Shown: in pieces, positions 1 to 7,800 of the stretch
Position numbering within the stretch: the stretch's first letter is position 1
Layout of the letters: each line of letters begins with the position of its first letter
Assembly (NCBI GenBank): GCA_937892155.1
Contig: CALAUG010000049.1
Coordinates: 1-40,324, forward strand
Direction: 5' to 3'
DNA: 40,324 nt
From: an uncultured Bacteroidales bacterium
GTDB lineage: Bacteria; Bacteroidota; Bacteroidia; Bacteroidales; UBA1715
Notes under the pieces: generated by a model
Told to the model about the DNA's origin: nothing
The model's database searches: none
What the model saw: only the letters and a program-made list of their open reading frames with translations
Made by a program: the position numbers and the translations under genes

Positions 1-400
1 TAACAATTTTAATGCTGTCATTTGAAAATAAATTATCTACTATGGTTGCCTGAATTGTACTTCCGGGCATATTTACGGTTAAAGGTGTTATTTTTAAATC
101 ATATAATGCATTTGCCGTTGCACCTATGACAACAATTTTATCTTTGAATTTATAAAAAATGTCATCATCTAAAACAAAATCAAAAGAATCTTGATCATTT
201 TCATGTTTTATTATTTCAAATACAATCGCTTCATCATCTTCCAAACCTAAATTAGTACTATGTGGTTTAAGAATAGGAAATATTCTTTCTTCTAGATTTA
301 TTATCGCAATAATTTCAAATTCTACTTCTTCATTAAATCCCATATCAAGAGTAACGAAATCTCCATCTTGAATTGTTTCATTGATAAGTTTTCTATTCAT
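1..400 (-). CDS. DUF1292-like protein running into a CHASE2-like segment; 3' end outside window
   Basis: The reading frame starts at an ATG at 400 behind a clear AAGGAG ribosome-binding site (about 409-415) and stays open to the window edge, so the C-terminus is missing. Residues ~10-75 resemble DUF1292 (YrzB-type), small acidic cytosolic proteins of Firmicutes: alternating acidic and aliphatic residues, with motifs such as DGDFVTLDMG and DDEAIVFEI. From about residue 80 the sequence changes to KDKIVVIGATA, LYDLKITPL and NMPGSTIQATIVDNL, which match the conserved core of CHASE2 extracellular sensor domains. No membrane segment separates the two parts, although CHASE2 domains normally sit outside the membrane. 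Either this is an unusual fusion or two unrelated fragments are joined near nt 150-165. Family assignments are from motif recall. Confidence 0.55.
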   Translation of the reverse strand, partial: MNRKLINETIQDGDFVTLDMGFNEEVEFEIIAIINLEERIFPILKPHSTNLGLEDDEAIVFEIIKHENDQDSFDFVLDDDIFYKFKDKIVVIGATANALYDLKITPLTVNMPGSTIQATIVDNLFSNDSIKIV

Positions 401-428
401 TTTGCATACTCCTTATAAAATATACTAT

Positions 429-458
429 AGTATAACATGATAAAACAAAAGTGTGCAA
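429..458 (-). promoter_or_regulatory. Sigma-A-type promoter of the DUF1292-like ORF
   Basis: On the minus strand TTGCAC (458-453) is followed after 18 bases by TATACT (434-429), a standard -35/-10 pair. The -10 lies inside the palindrome TATACTATAGTATA (421-434). This promoter type differs from the TAnnTTTG type used in the rest of the window. Confidence 0.5.
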
Positions 459-517
459 TGAATTATTGCTGAAATGAATTGTGAAAATATGCTACTTTTT
501 ATTATTTTTGAGCATAA

Positions 518-537
518 CACTTTATTACACTAAAGTG
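518..537 (+). promoter_or_regulatory. Operator-like inverted repeat 1, overlapping the -35
   Basis: CACTTTA and TAAAGTG form 7-base inverted arms around a 6-base centre. The site covers the probable -35 (TTTATT, 521-526) of the promoter whose -10 is TATAAT at 544-549 (17-base spacer). Its half-sites share the TTTA/TAAA core of the second palindrome at 561-580. Confidence 0.5.
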
Positions 538-549
538 AAATGATATAAT
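521..549 (+). promoter_or_regulatory. Sigma-A-type promoter of the solute-binding lipoprotein gene
   Basis: TTTATT (521-526), a 17-base spacer and a perfect TATAAT (544-549). It is flanked by two operator-like palindromes and followed by a GAGGAG ribosome-binding site near 584-589. Confidence 0.55.
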
Positions 550-560
550 TTTCATATAGA

Positions 561-580
561 TACTTTAGTGTGCTAAAGTA
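561..580 (+). promoter_or_regulatory. Operator-like palindrome 2, downstream of the -10
   Basis: TACTTTAG and CTAAAGTA form perfect 8-base inverted arms around TGTG. The site would begin roughly at +5 of the transcript, the usual place for a repressor operator. A dimeric winged-helix (MarR-like) repressor is a reasonable but unproven candidate. Confidence 0.55.
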
Positions 581-599
581 AAAGAGGAGAAAGTTAAAT

Positions 600-1127
600 A
601 TGAAAAAAAATACAATTAAAACATTTTTACTACTTACTATTTGTTTATTTATAATGATAATAACTAGTGGTTGCGGCAAATATAAAGAAAATGAATTAAG
701 ACTTGGATTTGATAGTGAATATCCACCATATGGATATATAACTGATGAAGGAACATATGAGGGCTTTGATTTAGAATACGCAAAACTTGTTTGTGAGGAA
801 ATTGGTTATGATTTAAAATTAATACCGATTAAATGGCTTGCTAAAGATTCTGAATTAAAGAGTGGAACTATTAATTGCATTTGGTCAGGATTTACAATTA
901 ATGGAAGAGAAGATTTATATACTTGGTCAGTTCCTTATGCTGATAATTCAATTGTTATTCTTGTAAAGAAAGAATCTAATATTAAAACATTAAAAGATTT
1001 AAGTGGAAAAGTTTTAACTACACAACAAGATTCATCTGGTGCTGAGGCTTTAGGATCAGAAGAAATGGAAGAATTAGTTCTTTCATTAAAGAATTCTACT
1101 TTTAATCTTTGTAAAGATTATAACTGA
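600..1127 (+). CDS. Amino-acid ABC transporter solute-binding lipoprotein, truncated
   Basis: N-terminal two thirds of a family 3 extracellular solute-binding protein (polar amino-acid uptake). A basic start and hydrophobic stretch lead to the lipobox TSGC, with the lipid-bearing Cys at residue 25. The ligand-site landmarks are present: FDSEYPPYGY, YEGFDLEYAK and IWSGFTINGRED. The family usually has 250-280 residues. Here the frame stops at residue 175, just after KDYN, where homologues continue into the second half of the last lobe, and neither other forward frame restores the similarity. A true frameshift is therefore unlikely, and the gene looks cut by a junction near 1125-1130. A strong GAGGAG site precedes the ATG, as in Firmicutes. 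No permease or ATPase gene follows. Confidence 0.8.
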   Translation: MKKNTIKTFLLLTICLFIMIITSGCGKYKENELRLGFDSEYPPYGYITDEGTYEGFDLEYAKLVCEEIGYDLKLIPIKWLAKDSELKSGTINCIWSGFTINGREDLYTWSVPYADNSIVILVKKESNIKTLKDLSGKVLTTQQDSSGAEALGSEEMEELVLSLKNSTFNLCKDYN

Positions 1128-1263
1128 AAGAAGTGCATCCAGTGTTATTCCAATGTTGTTTATCAGAGTCAAAGAAGATGCATTCATTGAAACTGGGATA
1201 AGGTTTTTTAATAACCATTTGAACTTCATTTCCTTTTATAGGAAATGTTTGGTTTTCTGACAT
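1102..1263 (-). CDS. Possible 53-residue ORF at the left-end junction
   Basis: An ATG at 1263 opens a 53-residue hydrophilic frame beginning MSENQTFPIK and containing KKPYPSFNECIFFDS. It overlaps the end of the truncated binding-protein gene on the other strand and the tail of the truncated DUF2723 frame. It has neither a Shine-Dalgarno site nor a TAnnTTTG element. The composition looks protein-like, but the family is not recognised. It may be the beginning of a gene from yet another DNA fragment whose continuation was lost at the junction near 1125. Confidence 0.25.
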   Translation of the reverse strand: MSENQTFPIKGNEVQMVIKKPYPSFNECIFFDSDKQHWNNTGCTSFSYNLYKD

Positions 1264-3214
1264 TTAAATTTGTATAAATTAAATAAATGTCATTCATTAT
1301 TATACTATTTTTAATCAATTCAAATAACGCCAAAACACTCAATCCTATCCATACACAGTATGCATAAAACGAACCTGCATACGCATAATCACGTTCACGA
1401 GGTTCAAATGGTTTTTGATTTAAATATACTATGATAGCCAAGCCTGTCATCAAGAACAGCAGAATGACAACGAAAGAATCGTTCCTTTTTCTACTCAAAT
1501 GATAAATAAAACCTATCAATCCAAGTATGAACGGCAACATATAGTAAACATTTCGTGACGGCGTATTTTTCGCTTTTTCGGAAATCTGCGATTGATCACC
1601 AACTAAATGTTTATCAATACCATTAATACCTGTTATCCAGTTACCATTGTCTATGCCACCATGTCCTTGAACATCATTTTGACGTCCGCAGAAATTCCAC
1701 ATAAAATAGCGCATATACATATGTCCAACCTGATACGAGAAGAAATAGCGAAGATTTTGTCCAAACGTCGGTACATCATAATCTTTACCTTCTCTATCAT
1801 AATGCACTTTTCGTGTATTACGACCATCCTTTATTCCTGCCCATTCCTTATAACCGCGGATGTGATGAGATTCGCGACTATACATACGTGGGAACAAGGT
1901 ACACATATCGGGATTCCAAACATATTCGATACCGTTGCTGACTTTCACATATTTACCATCACGGGGCGTATATGTAAATTTCTCCTTGAATTCCGCATTA
2001 CCATCAGCTTTCCACTGTGGTGCTGCATTATAATAAGGCCCATAAAGTATTGGCGTTGAACCATATTGTTCACGGTTTAGGTATGAAAGTAGCGAGAATG
2101 CATCTTTCGGTGCATTTTCATTCATTGGCGTGTTCGCATTTGAACGAAGTATTATCATAGCATACGATGAATATCCTATCATAATGACCAACAACACGTT
2201 GACAATTGTATTCAACACATATTTATTTTTCCCGTTAATATAATTCAAGCCCCAAATTATTCCTGCAAGTATAATAATCCAGACAAGAATGCTATCGGTC
2301 AATGTTGGAATACCTAGTAAAACCGTTATAAAAGTAACCACGCCAACTTTCACCCATTTGTTCACTTTGTCGCATTTTGTAACGCAAATTCCGGCAACAA
2401 ACGCCAACGTGAGAACAATCAGCCATGCAATCAAACCGGACTGGAATGGCATTCCAAGAACATTCACACAAAACAGTTCGAATTTGGAAGCAACATCAAC
2501 TGAGCCAGCAATAATTCCCCACATCATAAACGCAATGAACAGGAATGAAAGCAAGCAAGTAAAAATTATGCCTTTTGCCGTCGGCTTGAACTTCTTGAAA
2601 TAATATACAAACACAATAGCCGTTATTGTCAATAAGTTCAACAAGTGTACTCCTATTGACAATCCCATAATGTAGGCAATAAATATTATCCAGCGGTCGC
2701 TACCAGGTTCGTCGGCATGATCTTCCCACTTCAAAATAGCCCAAAATACAACAGCCGTAAGCAAAGAAGACATACCATATACTTCACCTTCAACAGCAGA
2801 GAACCAAAATGTATCCGTAAAGGTATAAGCACCAGCACCTATAAGTCCAGCAGATAAAATGACGATTATACTTGTGAGATTTAATTCTTTGCCTTCAAAA
2901 AATTTCTTAGCCAAATGGGTAATTGTCCAGAACAGGAACATAATCGTAGCCCCACTTGCCAAAGCAGACATTGTATTCACACACGCAGCAATTTGTTCCG
3001 GTGCAGATGCGAACAAAGAAAAAAATCTTCCCAATATCAAGAAAAATGGTGCCCCAGGTGGGTGACCGACTTCCAATTTTCCTGCTGTTGCAATAAATTC
3101 ACCACAATCCCATAAACTCACAGTCGGTTCAATTGTCAAAAGATATACAATTGAAGCACCAATAAACGACAGTAATCCAAGGATGTTATTATACAGTTTG
3201 TATTGTTTCTCCAT
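1226..3214 (-). CDS. DUF2723 / GT117 membrane glycosyltransferase, C-terminally truncated
   Basis: Multi-pass membrane protein of the DUF2723 family (GT-C fold; CAZy GT117, which includes the animal O-mannosyltransferase TMEM260). The signature N-terminal motif is complete: TIEPTVSLWDCGEFIATA followed by LEVGHPPGAPFF, with the acidic D/E pair expected in the first periplasmic loop. At least ten hydrophobic segments follow, then the RERDYAYAGSF motif near residue 615. Bacteroidota homologues usually have about 1000 residues or more. Here, after FELIKN near residue 636, the last ~26 residues (nt ~1305 to 1226) look random, so the C-terminal domain is missing. The start is placed at ATG 3214, 15 bases after a TATCTTTG element; a TTG at 3232 lies inside the promoter. 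The sugar donor and target are unknown. Confidence 0.85.
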   Translation of the reverse strand: MEKQYKLYNNILGLLSFIGASIVYLLTIEPTVSLWDCGEFIATAGKLEVGHPPGAPFFLILGRFFSLFASAPEQIAACVNTMSALASGATIMFLFWTITHLAKKFFEGKELNLTSIIVILSAGLIGAGAYTFTDTFWFSAVEGEVYGMSSLLTAVVFWAILKWEDHADEPGSDRWIIFIAYIMGLSIGVHLLNLLTITAIVFVYYFKKFKPTAKGIIFTCLLSFLFIAFMMWGIIAGSVDVASKFELFCVNVLGMPFQSGLIAWLIVLTLAFVAGICVTKCDKVNKWVKVGVVTFITVLLGIPTLTDSILVWIIILAGIIWGLNYINGKNKYVLNTIVNVLLVIMIGYSSYAMIILRSNANTPMNENAPKDAFSLLSYLNREQYGSTPILYGPYYNAAPQWKADGNAEFKEKFTYTPRDGKYVKVSNGIEYVWNPDMCTLFPRMYSRESHHIRGYKEWAGIKDGRNTRKVHYDREGKDYDVPTFGQNLRYFFSYQVGHMYMRYFMWNFCGRQNDVQGHGGIDNGNWITGINGIDKHLVGDQSQISEKAKNTPSRNVYYMLPFILGLIGFIYHLSRKRNDSFVVILLFLMTGLAIIVYLNQKPFEPRERDYAYAGSFYAYCVWIGLSVLALFELIKNSIIMNDIYLIYTNLNVRKPNISYKRK

Positions 3215-3229
3215 CGCCAAAAATTTTAG

Positions 3230-3237
3230 CAAAGATA
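3230..3237 (-). promoter_or_regulatory. Bacteroidota -7 promoter element of the DUF2723 gene
   Basis: TATCTTTG on the minus strand, matching TAnnTTTG, 15 bases before the ATG at 3214. Confidence 0.6.
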
Positions 3238-3364
3238 AAAAATTATCAGCATTTGGAAGTTTAATCTAACAAAGAAAAACAAGTGATTTGTATTTGCTTC
3301 AAGAGATTTTACAATCAACTATCCAAAAAAATACAAACAGTGCTTAATATTAAAATAAAAAGAC

Positions 3365-3372
3365 TACCTTTG
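3365..3372 (+). promoter_or_regulatory. Bacteroidota -7 promoter element of the 44-residue lipoprotein gene
   Basis: TACCTTTG matches TAnnTTTG and lies 35 bases before the ATG at 3408, giving an AT-rich leader of about 30 bases. Confidence 0.6.
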
Positions 3373-3407
3373 GAGTTGTTAATAATTTTGATTCAAAATT
3401 TATTTTT

Positions 3408-3542
3408 ATGAAAAAATTAGGTATCGTTTTAGTTGTTGCCGCTGCTATTGCAGCTTTAGTTTCTGCATGTAAAACTGTTGATCCATGTCCAGCATATCCT
3501 GGTGAATCAAGTGTTGAGCAAATTGACAACTCAAGAATATAA
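3408..3542 (+). CDS. Small lipoprotein, 44 residues
   Basis: The frame codes a 44-residue protein: MKK, a hydrophobic run of Val, Ala and Leu, then the lipobox VSAC with Cys at residue 21. The mature part is only 24 residues long, contains the motif DPCPAYPGE and ends in SVEQIDNSRI. Short lipoproteins with a Cys-Pro-Ala-Tyr motif are, from memory, common in Bacteroidota; their function is unknown. The gene has its own TACCTTTG promoter element and is followed by an outer-membrane barrel gene whose ATG lies 50 bases past this stop, so the two are probably co-transcribed. It is short enough to be missed by automatic gene calling, and the barrel frame could otherwise be wrongly extended upstream across it. 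Confidence 0.8.
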   Translation: MKKLGIVLVVAAAIAALVSACKTVDPCPAYPGESSVEQIDNSRI

Positions 3543-3591
3543 GTATTCCCTACTTATTCATTCTTTAAAAAACATAATACAGAGTATTTTC

Positions 3592-4275
3592 ATGCTCTGT
3601 ATTTTTTCATTGTCTGCCCTTGCCCAAGGAGAAGTTGACAATCAAGACAAAATTCTTTTTTCCGATGAATACTCCATAGCCATAGGACTTAACACCAACG
3701 GCTTTGGAGTTGGTTTCCGATATGGTAAATATGTAGATTACCTACACAAAAATTTATATCGAATACAATTTTGCAATCTAAGAAGCCCTAAAGAGGTTCG
3801 ATTAGCATCTTCGACAGGTCTTTCTATCTATGGTAAAAGTAACAATGTCGGCGTTTTGCAAGGAACTTTCGGAAGGAAAAGTGAAAAATTCAGCAAATTT
3901 GATAAAAATTCAGTTGCAATATATTGGAATTACGAAGGAGGCCTTTCTTTAGCTTTCGAAAAGCCAACATACTATCATGTTTTATATCCTTCTGGACAAG
4001 ACATCATAGAAAAATTTGACGATTCCTATTATACAAAATATGGGAAAGCGTCTTTCTCATACGGCATCAATGAAATAAAACTTGTTCCGGGATTAATCGC
4101 AATGACGAGTGCAGAATTTAATTTTTCCAACAGGAACACGTACACAACATCTGTTGAAATCGGAGCAAGTGCCCAGACATTTTTGAGAAAGGTCCATATT
4201 ATGTGCAACGCTGACAATTCGTGGATGTTTATTACTTTATTTGTAAACATACGTATAGGGAAAATTAAGGAATGA
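3592..4275 (+). CDS. Outer-membrane beta-barrel family protein
   Basis: About 227 residues. The frame extends upstream to 3478, but that part overlaps the small lipoprotein gene in another frame. The ATG at 3592 gives a short hydrophobic leader ending SLSALAQ; a non-ATG start near 3556 would give a more normal signal peptide with a Lys. The mature part is rich in alternating aromatic and polar residues typical of barrel strands. The motifs GLNTNGFGVGFRYGKYVDY and SIYGKSNNVGVLQ resemble a family of uncharacterised Bacteroidota outer-membrane proteins recalled from other genomes. The protein ends in VNIRIGKIKE. Cargo or partner is unknown; the small upstream lipoprotein is a candidate partner by position. 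Confidence 0.65.
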   Translation: MLCIFSLSALAQGEVDNQDKILFSDEYSIAIGLNTNGFGVGFRYGKYVDYLHKNLYRIQFCNLRSPKEVRLASSTGLSIYGKSNNVGVLQGTFGRKSEKFSKFDKNSVAIYWNYEGGLSLAFEKPTYYHVLYPSGQDIIEKFDDSYYTKYGKASFSYGINEIKLVPGLIAMTSAEFNFSNRNTYTTSVEIGASAQTFLRKVHIMCNADNSWMFITLFVNIRIGKIKE

Positions 4276-4292
4276 TTTTTGTACGTTTTTTA

Positions 4293-4300
4293 TACATTTG
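4293..4300 (+). promoter_or_regulatory. Bacteroidota -7 promoter element of the gene at 4328
   Basis: TACATTTG matches TAnnTTTG, 27 bases before the ATG. Confidence 0.55.
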
Positions 4301-4327
4301 GTTTGAAGCTTTATAAAACTTACTGAT

Positions 4328-4813
4328 ATGAAAAAATTTTTTATAACCGCCATAGGTGCTTTTTTAGCATTTCAACTATCGGCACAGGATTTTACAGAGT
4401 TAAAGGGTGTTATGTTGAAGGATTCTGTTGAATATGCAGATGCTGTTCCTAAAATTTTGGAATGTAGTGAATATCTTCTTTCGACATCCGTTAAGAACGA
4501 CGAGAATCAATTAGTAGCGTACGATTATCTGGTTGAATGGCTAAACAACAATCCATACTATCAATTCCAGCCAAATAAAAAATTGTACAAGATTATAGGA
4601 AGCAATGCTTCATTAACAGCACGATATTTTGCATCTCTTTGTCAAATAGCCATAGACAACAAATATGAGATTTCAAATGATGAACTTCAATATCAAGCAA
4701 TAGACAAATTTGTTCGCTTCTGTATGTATAAAAAATACAAGGTTGAAGTAGATAAAAGGCTTCAAAAATATATTGACGCCAAAAAAAATGGAAAGTTAAA
4801 AGAGATGATTTAA
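4328..4813 (+). CDS. Secreted protein of unknown function, 161 residues
   Basis: A normal Sec signal peptide (MKKFFITAIGAFLAFQLSA, cut before or after QD) is followed by a ~140-residue mature part that looks largely alpha-helical, rich in Tyr, Leu and Lys. No catalytic motif or known domain is recognised, and there is no lipobox, so it is probably periplasmic. It has its own promoter element and ends just before a strong hairpin shared with the convergent giant adhesin gene, so it appears to be a single-gene unit. Confidence 0.75.
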   Translation: MKKFFITAIGAFLAFQLSAQDFTELKGVMLKDSVEYADAVPKILECSEYLLSTSVKNDENQLVAYDYLVEWLNNNPYYQFQPNKKLYKIIGSNASLTARYFASLCQIAIDNKYEISNDELQYQAIDKFVRFCMYKKYKVEVDKRLQKYIDAKKNGKLKEMI

Positions 4814-4834
4814 ACCTCACCCACTCCATAAAAC

Positions 4835-4866
4835 AAAAAAGCAGAATCAATCGATTCTGCTTTTTT
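4835..4866. terminator. Bidirectional intrinsic terminator
   Basis: A 14-base perfect inverted repeat (AAAAAAGCAGAATC / GATTCTGCTTTTTT) with a 4-base centre lies between two convergent genes ending at 4813 (+) and 4887 (-). A and T tracts on its two sides let it work in both directions. Confidence 0.85.
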
Positions 4867-4886
4867 ATTAATATGACCTATGTAGC

Positions 4887-7800
4887 CTATCGTATGATCG
4901 TCACATCACCCTTCACATTCAATACTCTATGCTCGCCAGTAGATGGATCAACATCTTCACATACAGCCTTACAGTGGTAAACATACACATCCTGTTTGCT
5001 AATTGCACCCTTGTAAGAACCATCCCATTTTTCTGCTAAATCCGTAGTTGACCACAACAAAGTTCCCCAACGATTGTATACTCTCAATTCATAACCTGAT
5101 TCCAACACACCTGTTTTGAATACAGGATAGAATGTATTATTGTCGGACAAATCAGGAGTGAAAGCATTAGGGAATGTCATACCGCAGTTCGGATTTGGAA
5201 CAACTTTCAATGGTTTTGCAACCACATTCTTACATCCCCAAGTATTTTCAACAACCATTAATGATACCGTAAAGTCTCCTACTTCATCATATTCATAGAC
5301 AGTATTATATGCATTTTCAGTATAAACACCATCACCTATGAAATCCCAGAAGAAATCAAAGTTGTCATTCTTCTTTGTCAAATTAGTAAATGTAACCTCT
5401 TTGTCAACAAAAATGCTATCGGTATGTCTCAATGTATCTTCTTCCATAAAGTAAACTTCTTCTGACGCATAGTATGTGAAGTTTGCCATTGGCGTTGGAT
5501 GAATGTATACTGCCAAAGTATCGTACACTGGACAAGCGTTATGACTTGCTTGCAATATTACACTATCCTCACCTTCTTTATCCCAAGTTATAGTTGCCAT
5601 ATCACTAATTGGATGCGTGATATCTGTTATATCCCCATTGCCTTCCAATACAGACCATGCATAAATCAAATTCATAGAAGGAATATTATTTACAGCCTGA
5701 TAAGTAGCAGATTCCCCAACACATACATGTATTTGACCATTGATAGCAACATCAGGGTAAGGAGTTACAATTACATTTCTACTAATTCCTTCAATTGGTC
5801 TATCATTTGAAGGATATACGCTTACTGTCAAATTAGTATTTTCTGTTTGATTCCACAAAACCTCCACACTAGAAGCATTGGCATCACCAAGGATTGTTCC
5901 ACCTTCAACCGACCATACATAGATAGAGCCACTTGGATAATCTATATCCAAACTATATACAGCTGATGAGTTTACACAAACATCATTACCGACAATGACT
6001 GGCATTTTCTGATTGACAATACTGATTTCTCTTGTCGTTTCTGCCTTACAACCATTTTGATCAACAACGGCGTACGTCAAAGTAACAGGATTACGCTCTT
6101 CAGACGAATAAATATTTGCCTTTTGAGATGTAGGATTTTTCAATTCAACACCACCTTCAGCAGTCCATTGATGAGAAACGAAATCAACTCCATATTCTGC
6201 ACTAGAAGGATTACCATCTATTACCAAGTAACCATTTGTATAATACAATCCATTATATTCCGGAGATACCGTTATTGAAGCAGTTGGATTCGGATGAGCT
6301 AGCACTGTGAATGTAACATCCGTAGAGAAACCTGCATCATTTGAAACTGTTAACGTATAAACCGTAAGGTCTTTAGTTGGCTTTATCAAAAGATTAATAG
6401 CCTCTCCAAGATAATTATTGTCATCATCACGCCATGCATAATGTAAACCATCTGGACGACCTGAAACGAACTGAGGAATTAAATATGCCGATTCACCAAT
6501 ACATAATTCAAGAGCATCATCTACCAAACATACTACATCTGCATCTACTAACTCATTTTCAGAAACCGAATATTCGGTTCCATCACACAATCGTGTGATT
6601 TTTGGTATAATAACTTCCGTCTGCAACGTAATATTTGCTGATGCCGTACAACCGTATTTATCCGTTAATGTATAAACAAAGTCTGTTGTACTCATAATTG
6701 GTTTTGTCGTAATAACAGAAACATCTGTTGCAGAAGCAATATTTGCTGCATCAGACCATGAGTGAGTAAATGGCGATGTTGTATATTTCGTCAACTGAGA
6801 TGTTAGAGCCACGCTAGCAGTATAATCCACAACTTTTATCGGAGCTCCTATAATCTCAACCTCAGGATTTGGTTGCACCGCAACATTAAATACTTTCGTA
6901 TCACTACAATGTTGATCACCAGCAATTACAGTCACTTCATAATCACCTTCTTTATTGTAAGAGAACGTAGTTGTCTTAGCGTCTTTAGGACTAACGTTAC
7001 CTAACCAACTATAATTTGTTGGATTACCAGTCGCAATTTCTGCCGTTATTGGCAAATCTGCACCAGCACACACATACAAGTCATCTATATCTGCAAGCTT
7101 AACTGCAGGATAGACAGTTACATCAACACTATTTTCTTTCGGACAATTGTACTCATCTGCTATAGTATAGTATAATGTATAATTTCCTTCATTCTCACTT
7201 CTGAACAATGATCTTGTTACTATTGTAGAATCCACAATTCTGTTTTTATCACCGCCAACCCAATGCATCACGTATGTACCAGGAATATTGTTAGGATTGA
7301 TATCTAAAGTCAAATCTGCACTCGCACAAACTGAATATGTTGGATCTAATGACAAATCAGATTCTGGCTTAATTGTTATTATCGCTTCTGCCTCACTGCT
7401 ACATCCATTTGCATCAACAACCATAACATTTGTTATATATGTTCCTGATTCTGTAGCCGTATATTTTTCTATAGATCCATTAGAAGTTGCACCATCCAAG
7501 CCTGTCCATACATAGGTGTATGGAGCTGCCCCATTAGATACTTTTGCTTCTATTTCAGTTTCAACATGCACACATTCCGTTACAGGATCAACAGTTACGG
7601 ATGGTAATTCGTCAACATATACGTTAAATGATAATGAATCAGAACAGCCCATCGCATCAGTAACAATCAATTTCATTTCTTTATTACCTACAGCTTGTGA
7701 ATTACTAAACATGTATGTCTCAGTCTTCACAACAATAGGACTACCATCCATCCATTGATATGAAAATGGTTCTACACCAGAAACTGCAGGAACAAGAGTT

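Noticed and set aside
1128..1250. Forward continuation of the binding protein by frameshift (frame containing ERSASSVIPMLFIR)
   Set aside because: Does not resemble the missing half of a family 3 binding protein; a junction explains the break better.
1607..2059. 150-codon plus-strand frame opposite the DUF2723 gene
   Set aside because: Shadow of the DUF2723 coding sequence; no recognisable family or start signal.
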